A stretch of DNA of 64,000 bases from Tethya wilhelma. Lineage: Eukaryota > Porifera > Demospongiae > Tethyida > Tethyidae. A program made the translations under genes and the position numbers. Below, piece by piece: positions 24,121 through 36,406 of the stretch. The stretch spans positions 9,841,442 to 9,905,441 of the forward strand of contig CAXIPT010000003.1 in NCBI GenBank assembly GCA_964030475.1, in the 5' to 3' direction. Each line of letters starts with the position of its first letter. The first letter of the stretch is position 1. The notes under the pieces were generated by a model. The model made no database searches, was not told where the DNA came from, and saw nothing but the letters and a program-made list of their open reading frames with translations.

Positions 24121-24438
24121 CTTTTAAGCGGTTTCTTTTGAAACTGTTTTTCTCACTCGGGTGAAGTAAATACCAGCCCCCAAATGTCTTGAGCGACTCT
24201 TTCAAAGTAGCTGACCTGTTTAGTAACTGGTTTACAATCTTTGTCTTTTGTTGATGCAGCAAAAACAGAACAAAAAGTTCGCTAGGTCACGACGCCATTT
24301 AACAGCACGTGACTAAGCAGAAGGGGGTGGGGCTAGATACGTGACCGCCTCGCGCATCCCATATCCCATGTGTACAGAAAAAGGTTGAATTCACTTTGCA
24401 CTTCTTTTGAGCTCAACGACAAACATAGCCGTAGAATC
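24121..24438. promoter_or_regulatory. Bidirectional promoter region, ARL8 / GST-a
   Basis: Only 318 bp separate the start codons of ARL8 (-) and the first GST (+). The interval contains CACGTGAC (24306-24313), an E-box that overlaps the CLEAR consensus bound by TFEB-type factors at lysosomal genes, and TACGTGAC near 24339. A CLEAR-like role would suit ARL8, but this is inferred from a short match. Confidence 0.45.
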
Positions 24439-26454
24439 ATGACTGAACCAGCTGATAAAAAACCAAGAATTCCAGTGAAGCTTGGATACTGGAATATCAG
24501 AGGAGTAAGTAAGCTTAACCAAAAATCATTTTTAATTAAACAAATTATGTCTTGACTTGAATTGAATCTGCCTCCATTTTTAATAAATCAGCTTGCTCAG
24601 TCCATTCGCTTGCTGCTCAAGTACACAGGGACTGAATTTGAAGACATCTTATATGAATCAACTCCTGGAGGAAGTAAGTTAATGTACAACATTTCAATAA
24701 AAATCAATGATGGTTTGTAGGTGATTGTTCTTCTGATCAAGTTTTGAAGCTATCTTCACTAATTCACAGAGAGCTGGTCAGATGATAAAGAAACCCTAGG
24801 AATGGATTTTCCAAATGTATGGCCATATAAATAATGAATATGATCAGTAATCTGTGTGTGTTTTTCTCCACCTTCAAACTAACACTGTGTAAGTACTAAT
24901 GTTACTTTTGTCTCAAATTCAGCTCCCTTATCTGTTTGACGGAGACTTTAAGCTGACACAAAGCCTTGCTGTAAGTACTACTGACATGATTGTACGCGTG
25001 TACTCACTGAAACTGTATTTCCTACATCATAGTAAAATTGTTATAACATGTACCTTCCATGTTATTGAGAATGTGGTTAGCCTAATCAACCATTACTATC
25101 TCTAAAACCACATCATTATTGATACAATTACATATCTCCCCACTTGCATGTTTAGATTCTGGGATATATTGGAGCAAAGAATAACCTTGGTGAGTAGTTA
25201 CCCCTATTGGACTAGTACTATATTAGCTGGATATGTATACGTAGTTTTAAACATTAAAATTTTTACCAATATCTTCACTTTTTATTAAGTTGGTACAACT
25301 CCTAATCAGAGGGCAATAGTGCACATGCTGGAATGTGAGGTGAGTACTACCACAGATAGTATAACAGTCTATGGTACTACAATGTCATGCGGGCCACTCA
25401 GTGACGCTGTGTGTTGTATGTACTAGTCAAGCAAAAGCAATCTCATTTCGTATAACTAGAAAGTTTTGAGGAGTATAAATTTTGAAGTTTTAGTGAATCC
25501 TCAGTGATCGGCAAAAATTATATCGACGAAAAAATTGGGATCAATTGCAATATATGGGGCAGCGCTGCTCAATCCTTGAAAATATAATAATGAAAAGTTT
25601 CACAATTGCCTCTCCGTGAAAATTTTACTCCTCAAAAACTTCTAGCTACACCCCATTGCCCACGGTTTTACTTTAATATTTGTACAATTTTATAAATTTT
25701 AGACAATGGACATGCGTAATGGATTTGTTAGGCTCTGCTACAACTCAAATTTTGTAAGTTGTTAATTTTCACCAGTAGATTCAAACAGATAATTCCACTT
25801 ATATTTTGTAATAAAAATGAAGCCTAAACTTACCAGCTTACTGTATAAACATGTCAGTTTGGGATCATAGGTTTTATCCAAATGACAACTTCTATACAGG
25901 ACAATCTTCGTGAAGATTACGTGAAGAATGTACGAAAGAGGATTGCCAGGTTTTCAGAATTTCTTGGGACAAAAGAATGGTTTGCTGGAGACGTAAGTTG
26001 TAAACTTTGTCATTTATACGTGTTTTTAACATGTCATGTCAATATAGCTACTATCTTCATTGTGAATGGTAGAAATTTTTTGTGCATTCTATACAATTAT
26101 TGCAGATGACGTATGTTGACTTTTTCTTGTATGAGCAACTTGATCAACATCGTACCTTTCAAGCTGACCTAGTTGAAAACCATGCCAACCTTAAGGTTTG
26201 ATTTCTATATAACCTCATGGCATTGTACAGTCACTAAGACTCACTATGCTTATCTTGGCTTTTTGTAGGCATTTTTGGATCGCTTTGAGGTATGATAGTC
26301 AAAATGTAGCACTGCTAATCTGTGATTGCGCATGCTTGGATATCATGAATATTATAACTTCCTCCTGCAGGCCCTCCCAGCTATAAAGGAGTACATGAAT
26401 TCTCCTGAGTTTATGTCAAGGCCCATCAACGGTCTGTCAGCTAGCTGGCACTGA
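24439..26454 (+). CDS. Glutathione S-transferase, mu class (GST-a)
   Basis: Eleven exons: 24439-24504, 24592-24673, 24770-24816, 24923-24970, 25156-25189, 25290-25339, 25703-25753, 25900-25992, 26106-26195, 26269-26289 and 26371-26454. Phases agree and give 221 residues. The N-terminal thioredoxin-like domain has VKLGYWNIRG with the catalytic Tyr (about Tyr17), LGMDFPNLPYLFDGD and the glutathione-binding TQS. The helical domain has RIARFSEFLGTKEWFAGD and MTYVDFFLYEQLD, both typical of mu GSTs. It conjugates glutathione to electrophiles in the cytosol. A short extension (MTEPADKKPRIP) precedes the usual mu start. QSLAILGYIG replaces the usual QSNAI. Intron 6 carries a foldback element. First of a four-gene cluster. 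Confidence 0.92.
25455..25646. mobile_element. Foldback element in a GST-a intron
   Basis: The left end ACTAGAAAGTTTTGAGGAGT is the near inverse of the right end ACTCCTCAAAAACTTCTAG. No coding capacity is present. The element lies in intron 6 (25340-25702). Confidence 0.6.
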
Positions 26455-26747
26455 CTTTGGTTTTGATATGCAAATTGCAACTATTAGTCCAAATAACTAA
26501 TGCAAGCATGTAGCGAGTAGAATATTGAATAGCTGTTACTGTGAAACTTGCAATAATTATTGTGCCTGAAAGGGGTGGATCTCTAGCTTGCAATATTGTG
26601 GTGGGCTGAAAATGGATGGTTGGTGGGTGTGCGCATGCATGCAAGGGGCGCGCGCCGCAGCTGAGCACGTGCACCCATACAATGTACTTATGGACCACCC
26701 CCATTTCATTTCAGCTCCCAAGGAGAAGACACACGAGAGAATAAAAC

Positions 26748-27123
26748 ATGCCTGTAACATTTGCCTACTGGAAAATAAGAGGGGTAAGAAGTCTCATACA
26801 ATACAGCATGTCATGCAGCCTCTGTTAAGAGTCACTCTTTCATCATCCATAATATGATGTGATCATATCATGCACTCATGACTCTAGCTTGCCCAGCCTA
26901 TCAGGTTGCTATTGAAGTACACTGGGACAGATTTTGAGGACGTTAGATATGAAGTTGGTCCACGTAAGTATGATTATTATGGATTCTAATATCCCGTGCA
27001 CTAATGACCATGAACTCACACACACAGCACCAGACTTCAGTAGGGATTGTTGGCTCTCTGTGAAGGAAACCATTGGACTTGACTTTCCCAATGTACGTGA
27101 TTGTAATTGTCAAGCATGCCAAC

Positions 27124-27158
<35 letters not shown>

Positions 27159-28453
27159 GTGTGTGTGTGTGTGTTTGTTTGCCATTGCCTAGCAACCAAA
27201 GTTTTTTTAGGCTAATTGAAGGATAGGTAGAGGTAACAATTAGCTAGGGGTTGACTGGTCATAGGAGGTTAGTGGTAAGCAAACTAGTTTGTTGCATGGA
27301 GTGCCACACAATTGAGGGTCAGACGACTATTATGTTTGTGTGCATGTACTTGCAATTAAAGGATAATCTTCTTTACCTTTCAACGTGCATCCTATAGCTT
27401 CCCTATTTCATAGATGGAGATCTCAAAATCACACAGAGCAACGCCGTAAGTTAAGTTATATCAACGTTGCCTGTGATGTCTCAATTGAGTAGTTAGTATG
27501 AAACTTCCCATGAAACCTTTCATTTCAGATTCTGGCTTATATTGGAGAGAAGAACAACTTAAGTGAGTGCACAATATTTTGTCATCACGTTGTCAGCCTT
27601 CGTTAAAGTACAATGGTGATGCATGTATACGCCATTTATAGGATCACATTTTGCCTACAGGTGGGAAAACTCTCCAAGAGAAAGCCATTGTAGATATGTT
27701 AGCATGTGAGGTTAGTTGATAGAGCTACAGGTATAATTGTACATGAATAAACTTTGGTTTGTTCTGAGGTCCTGGTAGCAAGTTGCAGTGAAATCTACTT
27801 TTTTTTTTTTTTTTTTTTTTTGAAGGCAATGGATTTTCGAAATGGATGGGTTGGACTCTGTTACAACAAAGATTTTGTAAGGAAGAAATTGTTACATTTG
27901 AAGTTGTAATCATTGATTCATGAATGCTTTAATTCTAGGACAATCTTCGTGAAAATTATGTGAAAAATGTACCAAAGAAGATAGCCAGATTCTCAGAATA
28001 CCTTGGCACAAAGGACTGGTTTGCTGGAGAGGTAGGTCATGCTATGATGTATTTCAACATAGCAGTATGATTTTAACAATGGATGCTGTTCTGTCCATCC
28101 CTCAGATCACTTATGTTGATTTTGTTTTCTATGAGCTCTTGGATCAGCATCGTATCTTTCAAGCTGATCTCGTAGAGGGGTACCCTAACATTAAGGTACT
28201 ACTAGATTATAGTCATCAAGCCCAGAGTAATATTTAAATAAGTTTTGTTGTTTTTTTGTAGGCCTTTCTGGATCGCTTCGAGGTATGCTATTTGAATGAT
28301 GGGTGTATGCTATTACCTTGGATAGACTGATTCACATTAGTCGAAAATAATTTTGTGTATTTGATGCAGGCTCTCCCAGCTATCAAAGAATACATGAGCT
28401 CTCCAGAGTTTATTCAGAGGCCAGTCAATAATCCAACCGCTAGTTGGAAATAA
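26748..28453 (+). CDS. Glutathione S-transferase, mu class (GST-b)
   Basis: Eleven exons with the same phases as GST-a: 26748-26783, 26888-26963, 27028-27092, 27398-27445, 27529-27562, 27661-27710, 27826-27876, 27939-28031, 28106-28195, 28262-28282 and 28370-28453, giving 215 residues. It begins directly with MPVTFAYWKIRG (catalytic Tyr7), without the N-terminal extension of its neighbours. It shows DFPNLPYFIDGD, TQSNAILAYIG and ITYVDFVFYELLD. Exon 7 follows a T run of about 22 bases and uses an AAG acceptor. A GT microsatellite (27126-27174) lies just after exon 3. A polyadenylation signal AATAAA sits at 28515. Exons 4-11 fall inside the tandem duplication 27302-31550. Confidence 0.92.
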
Positions 28454-31400
28454 ACTCTATAGTCGCTTTAGAGCCTTGTGTTAGTGTACGTTTCTACTGC
28501 GCATGCCCGAGTTTAATAAAAAGGAAATGATCGTTGAAATAAGATATTGACTGGAGGTATTATACAAAGTTCAATATCTGACAGTAAGTATGTCTGAACC
28601 TGCTGAAAAGAAAGCCAGGGTTCCTGTCAAGCTTGGCTACTGGAACATTCGAGCTGTGAGTCAATAAATATATAGCTGACTGAAGGCACCTAAATTATAG
28701 CACTAAGTAGCCGCCTAGCCCTGGACCGTGACCCTTAGGCTGTGGTCATCTCTCCATGATTTGCTCATAATCTGCTAAAATTGAAATTATGTGGTAAAAT
28801 TTTCATGGTTTCTTCTAGTGAATGTACAAGTAGCTGCTTCCTTTGCATACATATCACATCCTGCATATACAATCAGCATGCATGGACAATAATAATTTGT
28901 GCTGCTCTGTCCGGTATCATTAGTATTGTACAATCATGATGTATAGTTTGCTCAGCCCATTCGCTACCTCCTGAAATACACTGGTACAGAGTTTGAAGAT
29001 GTTTTCTATGAGGAAGGAGATGGTATGATTAATACACAATAGTCAGTATAATAATGTCTTGTGATCAAATTTTTTGTTACGATTCTGTAGCTCCGGATTA
29101 TGAGTGTGAAGCATGGATGTCTGTCAAGTACACGTTAGGATTCGATTTTCCTAATGTATGTGCGCATATACACCTTGCTTGTTTCATATAAACTACATTA
29201 TAAGTTCGAAGTCATTAGTGATCTGATCTATGCATTACTTCTTGTTTTTCAGTTACCATATCTCATTGATGGAGAAACTAAACTTACCCAAAGCAATGCA
29301 GTAAGTGTGCAGCTTGCATGTTTATTGTTGTGTTAACTTAGGTTGTAAATACTTTTATTTCTTTCACTTTAGATTCTACGCTACATTGCACGTAAACATG
29401 ACCTCTGTAAGTTATGTGACATACTGCCACACAATTGAGGGTCAGACGACTATTATGTTTGTGTGCATGTACTTGCAATTAAAGGATAATCTTCTTTACC
29501 TTTCAACGTGCATCCTATAGCTTCCCTATTTCATAGATGGAGATCTCAAAATCACACAGAGCAACGCCGTAAGTTAAGTTATATCAACGTTGCCTGTGAT
29601 GTCTCAATTGAGTAGTTAGTATGAAACTTCCCATGAAACCTTTCATTTCAGATTCTGGCTTATATTGGAGAGAAGAACAACTTAAGTGAGTGCACAATAT
29701 TTTGTCATCACGTTGTCAGCCTTCGTTAAAGTACAATGGTGATGCATGTATACGCCATTTATAGGATCACATTTTGCCTACAGGTGGGAAAACTCTCCAA
29801 GAGAAAGCCATTGTAGATATGTTAGCATGTGAGGTTAGTTGATAGAGCTACAGGTATAATTGTACATGAATAAACTTTGGTTTGTTCTGAGGTCCTGGTA
29901 GCAAGTTGCAGTGAAATCTACTTTTTTTTTTTTTTTTTTTTTTTTGAAGGCAATGGATTTTCGAAATGGATGGGTTGGACTCTGTTACAACAAAGATTTT
30001 GTAAGGAAGAAATTGTTACATTTGAAGTTGTAATCATTGATTCATGAATGCTTTAATTCTAGGACAATCTTCGTGAAAATTATGTGAAAAATGTACCAAA
30101 GAAGATAGCCAGATTCTCAGAATACCTTGGCACAAAGGACTGGTTTGCTGGAGAGGTAGGTCATGCTATGATGTATTTCAACATAGCAGTATGATTTTAA
30201 CAATGGATGCTGTTCTGTCCATCCCTCAGATCACTTATGTTGATTTTGTTTTCTATGAGCTCTTGGATCAGCATCGTATCTTTCAAGCTGATCTCGTAGA
30301 GGGGTACCCTAACATTAAGGTACTACTAGATTATAGTCATCAAGCCCAGAGTAATATTTAAATAAGTTTTGTTGTTTTTTTGTAGGCCTTTCTGGATCGC
30401 TTCGAGGTATGCTATTTGAATGATGGGTGTATGCTATTACCTTGGATAGACTGATTCACATTAGTCGAAAATAATTTTGTGTATTTGATGCAGGCTCTCC
30501 CAGCTATCAAAGAATACATGAGCTCTCCAGAGTTTATTCAGAGGCCAGTCAATAATCCAACCGCTAGTTGGAAATAAACTCTATAGTCGCTTTAGAGCCT
30601 TGTGTTAGTGTACGTTTCTACTGCGCATGCCCGAGTTTAATAAAAAGGAAATGATCGTTGAAATAAGATATTGACTGGAGGTATTATACAAAGTTCAATA
30701 TCTGACAGTAAGTATGTCTGAACCTGCTGAAAAGAAAGCCAGGGTTCCTGTCAAGCTTGGCTACTGGAACATTCGAGCTGTGAGTCAATAAATATATAGC
30801 TGACTGAAGGCACCTAAATTATAGCACTAAGTAGCCGCCTAGCCCTGGACCGTGACCCTTAGGCTGTGGTCATCTCTCCATGATTTGCTCATAATCTGCT
30901 AAAATTGAAATTATGTGGTAAAATTTTCATGGTTTCTTCTAGTGAATGTACAAGTAGCTGCTTCCTTTGCATACATATCACATCCTGCATATACAATCAG
31001 CATGCATGGACAATAATAATTTGTGCTGCTCTGTCCGGTATCATTAGTATTGTACAATCATGATGTATAGTTTGCTCAGCCCATTCGCTACCTCCTGAAA
31101 TACACTGGTACAGAGTTTGAAGATGTTTTCTATGAGGAAGGAGATGGTATGATTAATACACAATAGTCAGTATAATAATGTCTTGTGATCAAATTTTTTG
31201 TTACGATTCTGTAGCTCCGGATTATGAGTGTGAAGCATGGATGTCTGTCAAGTACACGTTAGGATTCGATTTTCCTAATGTATGTGCGCATATACACCTT
31301 GCTTGTTTCATATAAACTACATTATAAGTTCGAAGTCATTAGTGATCTGATCTATGCATTACTTCTTGTTTTTCAGTTACCATATCTCATTGATGGAGAA

Positions 31401-31550
31401 ACTAAACTTACCCAAAGCAATGCAGTAAGTGTGCAGCTTGCATGTTTATTGTTGTGTTAACTTAGGTTGTAAATACTTTTATTTCTTTCACTTTAGATTC
31501 TACGCTACATTGCACGTAAACATGACCTCTGTAAGTTATGTGACATACTG
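27302..31550. repeat. Tandem 2.12 kb duplication spanning two half GST genes
   Basis: The segment 27302-29424 is repeated at 29425-31550 with an offset of 2123, rising to 2124 after one extra T in a homopolymer. I saw no other difference in the stretches compared. The unit starts in intron 3 of GST-b and ends in intron 5 of GST-c, so it holds GST-b exons 4-11 plus GST-c exons 1-5. The junction reads ATACTG then CCACACAATTG. Such near-identity means a very recent event or a duplicated contig. Confidence 0.93.
28590..30577 (+). CDS. Chimeric mu-class GST created by the duplication (GST-c/b)
   Basis: The 5' half is GST-c exons 1-5 (28590-28655, 28947-29022, 29091-29155, 29253-29300, 29373-29406). 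The 3' half is GST-b exons 4-11 (29521-29568, 29652-29685, 29784-29833, 29950-30000, 30063-30155, 30230-30319, 30386-30406, 30494-30577). Exons 4 and 5 are therefore present twice. Including both pairs breaks the frame and gives a stop in the following exon. Using either pair alone (c-exon 5 to b-exon 6, or c-exon 3 to b-exon 4) leaves a full GST of about 225 residues. The locus is thus either a new gene with two alternative exon 4-5 cassettes or an assembly artefact. Confidence 0.7.
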
Positions 31551-32711
31551 TTGCATGTGTCACTGTGTTGATGTATTATGAGAGTGATGTATGTTATCAT
31601 TATATGCAGGTGGAAAAACTGATTCTCAGAGAACTGCTGTTGATATGCTGGAATGTGAGGTAAATCTTTTGTGATTAAACAACATGCAGTCGTTAATGCT
31701 GTTTAAATTATTTAAATATCAGAGTTAATCTACTAACACATAAATATTATTGAGCAGCTAACTAAGTAATGATGTCCTTTTTCTCCTTTCTTCTAGGCAT
31801 TAGATCTACGACAAGGATTTGGAAGCCTCTGTTATAGTTCTCAATTTGTAAGTATTGTTATTGCCTGGCCACTTGCATGCATAATGGCCGGTGCTTCTGT
31901 GTTCTATGTTCTGGATTCTCCCCCTGTCCCCCTCCATTTTTTCCTCTTCTTGTTCTAATTCTCTCAGGATGATCGAAGAGAAAGCTATGTGAAGAATGTA
32001 AAGATCAAGATTAAACAATTTTCTGATTATTTAGGAGAGAAACAGTGGTTTGGAGGAAGTGAGGTACTAATTTTAAATTTTAATGTGTGTATCATGCAGT
32101 GCAGGTATGACACAATACAATGTGTTCCTTCTTGCAATTGTGGCAGATCACCTATGTCGATTTCATTCTGTATGAGATATTGTACCAGCACCACTCCTTC
32201 CAGGCAGACCTTATTGATGGCCTCCACAACATTAAGGTATTCGTGAACTGTTGGCCAACACTTGTGTTGATTATACTCCTTGTAATCTTTATTTTTCACA
32301 GAATTTCTTCAAACGTTTTGAGGTAAGTGTAGTATTGTTACAATTTTTTCCAGGCAGGTACAAATTATTTCCTCTAACTATGCATTGTTCAAGTAAAAAG
32401 TAAACCCTATGCAAATAGTCACTGGTGTGTACTGCAAAGTGAAAAGCCTGTTGATCTGAGTGCATGGCTTGCTGAATACAGTGGATAGATACTGATAGAT
32501 GTGCATGACTATGATTCAGTATCAATAGCAGATTATAATGGTGTACGTTAATCATGCAATCATGGCAATATAATTATTATTATTATTATTATATTATTGT
32601 TGTGCTGTGTTATTCCAGGCTCTTCCAGCAATAAAGGAGTACATGGATTCTCCAGAGTTCAAAACCTTGCCGTTCCAAAACAAGTCGTCTCACTGGGGTG
32701 GGAAGCAGTAG
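30714..32711 (+). CDS. Glutathione S-transferase, mu class (GST-c)
   Basis: Eleven exons: 30714-30779, 31071-31146, 31215-31279, 31377-31424, 31497-31530, 31610-31659, 31797-31847, 31968-32063, 32147-32236, 32302-32322 and 32619-32711. Phases agree and give 229 residues. Motifs: VKLGYWNIRA (catalytic Tyr17, with Ala where Gly is usual), LGFDFPNLPYLIDGE, TQSNAILRYIARKHDLCG (very close to vertebrate mu GSTs) and ITYVDFILYEILYQ. The 3' half is diverged from GST-b. The tail HWGGKQ is unlike the SW ends of the other copies. AATAAA at 32801 is the likely polyadenylation signal. It probably acts in glutathione conjugation like its neighbours. Confidence 0.92.
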
Positions 32712-32901
32712 GCTCGGAAAGACCATACACTGGCTGTTACTGTTAGGAGAAATATGTACTGATATAATATTATATCATAATTATGAAGTCAAAGAATGTT
32801 AATAAATTTCCATTCCTATCCTATGTAACCAGTTGCATTTATGCAGTGATACATCCTGCATAATATTGCACGTACATGTACAGTTTTTGTTTGAATTCCA
32901 A

Positions 32902-32908
32902 TACGTCA
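32902..32908 (+). promoter_or_regulatory. CRE-like TACGTCA upstream of SLMAP
   Basis: The motif lies 76 bp before the first ATG of SLMAP. The same 7-mer precedes the NO VEIN-like gene and, in inverse, the PH gene. Regulation by a CREB/ATF-type factor is inference. Confidence 0.3.
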
Positions 32909-32983
32909 TGCGGTAAGGGGTCGCCAGCGTAAAAGCCGATGTGGAGGAGTGGTGCGCGATAAATAGAAAGAGTGACTAAAAAG

Positions 32984-34943
32984 ATGGCTGCTGATGTACC
33001 CAAGATTGTTTTAGTCCCTCACGAGCGGAGTCACCATTTCAATAGACGTGAATGTATAGTCAACGAAGAGCTGAAAGTCGGTAGATCAGTGGACAAGAAG
33101 AGAATACTTCCAAATAATCTTATCTTTGATTGTAGAGTGCTCTCAAGAAACCATGCTGTTATTTGGTTTGAAAATGGAAAGGTAGGTTCTAGAAAAACCA
33201 AGAGTAAGCACTTTTAAGCTTTTAAAGGTTTATTATACTGAGTAATGGGACAATGTTCTGGTTGCTAGGGTTTGTTTGATATCCTGGTGTGTTTTGTTCT
33301 GTTTTTACATTATTAGCCTTGTATCTGTCAACTATTGTCTGAGCACCTTTAGATATTCATAACTGAAGTAAATTAATGGGTTTGAAATTGCTAGTTGAGT
33401 GATTGATGTATTATTAAGTATCAAGACGGGAACTGAATATCCTTTGTAACTACACGTAGGTGTAGAGAAAATTTGCATTGTTTCTTTTAATAGCCACAAC
33501 ACTTCTCGCACACCTAGTTGTGTTTAATGGGCCATAAGCCTCCTTGAAGTTTTAATGGCTTGAGTTACTTGGCACACAATCGTGACATAGTGTTATCTTG
33601 ACCTTTTGATCCCCTCATATGTGATGCCAGAGATTGAATGAATCCACTCTCGTTGTAAAGTCTACACTTCCTGTGTGTGTATGTACACGCGATGGTTGTG
33701 GTGTACATGACATTTTGAGATCGAGAGTAGGAGAATTTATGATGCATCACTATCTATCTATTCTCAGTAAAGAATCATGCAATCCAAATGCGGATTGTGG
33801 ATCCAAATGCCTACCCAAAGCATCAAACTAGCAAACAGGAGCGTTCGGCTGCTAACTGTCGTCCATTCCACCACTCTCTAGTGGTCTAGAGTTGTACGAT
33901 GAGCCAAGAAGTGTACAGTATGATCCATAGCATATCCCTCATTGATTTCCTAGTGCTGAACTGTGTAAACATTATTGTCAGAGGAATTCAAACATATACC
34001 CATTCTCATGAATATATATATAATGTGTATGAGGAGACCAAGTTACACCTGTAGATCAAGTTGCTGTATGTGTTACTGTACTGGCCATGGTTTGTGCCAG
34101 AACCTTTCATAAACAGATGCACATTGCTCTTAATAATTTTGTTGGCTAAATAGATGTTTGGCTTACAGGCTACAATAGCTTTAATGTATGCAGACCTTAC
34201 CTTGCATATACTTGTAAACTGTGAGTGCTGTTGGTGAAATTTTATTTAAGCTTTCTCTCTTTTTGTGTTAGTTTTTCATCAAGGACACTAAGAGTAGTAA
34301 TGGTACGTTTGTGAATGAGAATCGTCTGAGTCCCTCGGGAGAGGAGAGTGGACCAGTGGAGTTGAGGTCGAGAGACATCGTGCAGTTTGGAGTCAATGTC
34401 AACGTGGAGAAGAAAGGTAGGAGAGTGTGTGTGTGTGTGAGGGGTGAAGGGGGAGTGTGTGAGGGGATAGATGAAGGATGGTTGAAGGTGCTGAGATAAA
34501 TGGGTGGTGTTGTGTGTATATAGTTACTGTAAACAGGAACCACTGTTCAAACGTACAATGGCATGATGGCTACAAACCAGAAGTGTGTGGCAAACTTTGA
34601 AATTTTTGGAAATCACAAAAACTGGAATTGAACCTAGCAAAAATTTCCTTTGTAAATTTATAGTGTACAAATGTAACAGGACTGGCTATAGCATGGCTTC
34701 TAGAGTGTTCCCTCTAGGTACTATCTATGGCTAATGGGATGGCACTTGCACTGTGATGTATTTACATCAGGTTGTGTGGATGTCGTTGTTAATGTCGTGT
34801 TGACTGCTATTTTAATTGAAGTGTACAAACATTAGGTACAGTGTGATCAATTCTTGACAAACTCACATCTATAGCTGTGACCATGTTAGCAAGAGAAGAG
34901 AAGTAAACATTTCTCAGTATCAATTTATAGCTTATGATGTGGT

Positions 34944-34999
<56 letters not shown>

Positions 35000-36361
35000 T
35001 GCACACACACACGCACACATATTCTAAGCTTTGTATGCGTACATGTGTATTAAGTTATGTACTGTGTTTAGTTCCAACATAGACCAATAGCTTTCTTTTT
35101 CATGTACTTACTCTTTCTCCATATTTCCCCACTCCACAGTGACTCATGGCTGTATCATAGCAACAATCCTAGTCTACCTGAATGAAGTTGAGGTGCCTGG
35201 AGCTGAGCCTCCTGTTCAACAAGTCATGTAACTAGTGCAGGTCAGTTGATCCTTGAAATGGAAGTATCACTACATACAGTATACATGAGATTGTCTGTAT
35301 GTATATGGCTAAACTATCGTTTTCTTGGACTTCTGAATGAAACTTGATATGATGTAGTTTTAATGTTTGGTTAGTCATGACTTTGAGATCTCTTTTGTAC
35401 CTTATTTACTTAAGAGAACACTCTTATAGTCAGCCAATACAGTGCACACAAGTGCAGTACAGTGCACATGCTCACCTACTGGATAAACATATCTTCTGTG
35501 TGTATATTTTATATCCCATAGTACTGATTTTATGCAGTGCAGTAGGTATGTGCCATATGTACAATGTTTTCATTTCAATAATATGTACTCTACTTATTCC
35601 TCCAATACACACCTCAATGTGTGTTATCTATTGTGGTGTTAAAGTGGTCTTGTTTGTCTCCTTGTCTCCTCCAGTCGGCCCTCATCAGGGAGCAGGAGTT
35701 GGAGAACAAGCTGGCCTCCATGCAGGGGGTGATCAGTGTGGCCAGAGAGCTAGCCACCAACAGTATGATTGTAAGTATGACATCGTTTGTATGTTTATCT
35801 CTAAAAATAGGCTGCATATAGTTGGTTTTACAGTAAATTGTGAAATTTTCATAATTTTTTGTTTTGAATAATTATTATTTTCACAAATCTGCTACATTAC
35901 ACAGCCCCACCAACTATTGTTCAACAGGCTGTTTAAATTTTGTGTGTTAATTTTGCTATATAGCACCTATGCAAAATTTGCGATCTATAATATAATGTTA
36001 TTTTCGTTTAATGACCTATCATGTGATTGTAATCCTCTGTGTGGCCCCTCCATGCTCTTCCCCCTTTCTACAGGCCATAGTGAAAGAGGACGAGCTGATG
36101 TCCCGGCTTGAAATGTTAGAGAATCAACTACAAGTGTACTCAAAGGTAACCAACTCTGTTCTCATGAAGCTGTATAATCAGCACATGTGTGTGCACTGGC
36201 ATTTGGCCAGTAGCCTTGAGTTCATGCTGCTCTATGTGGCTTTGTTTGTGTTTGGTGCTGTTGTGTGTAGAATTCTTCAGATGATGAGCTAAAGAAACAA
36301 TTGTCAAAAGTGTTTGAAGATAAACATAAGAGTGAACAGCAGTCAAAGGTACTCAGAGAGA

Positions 36362-36406
<45 letters not shown>

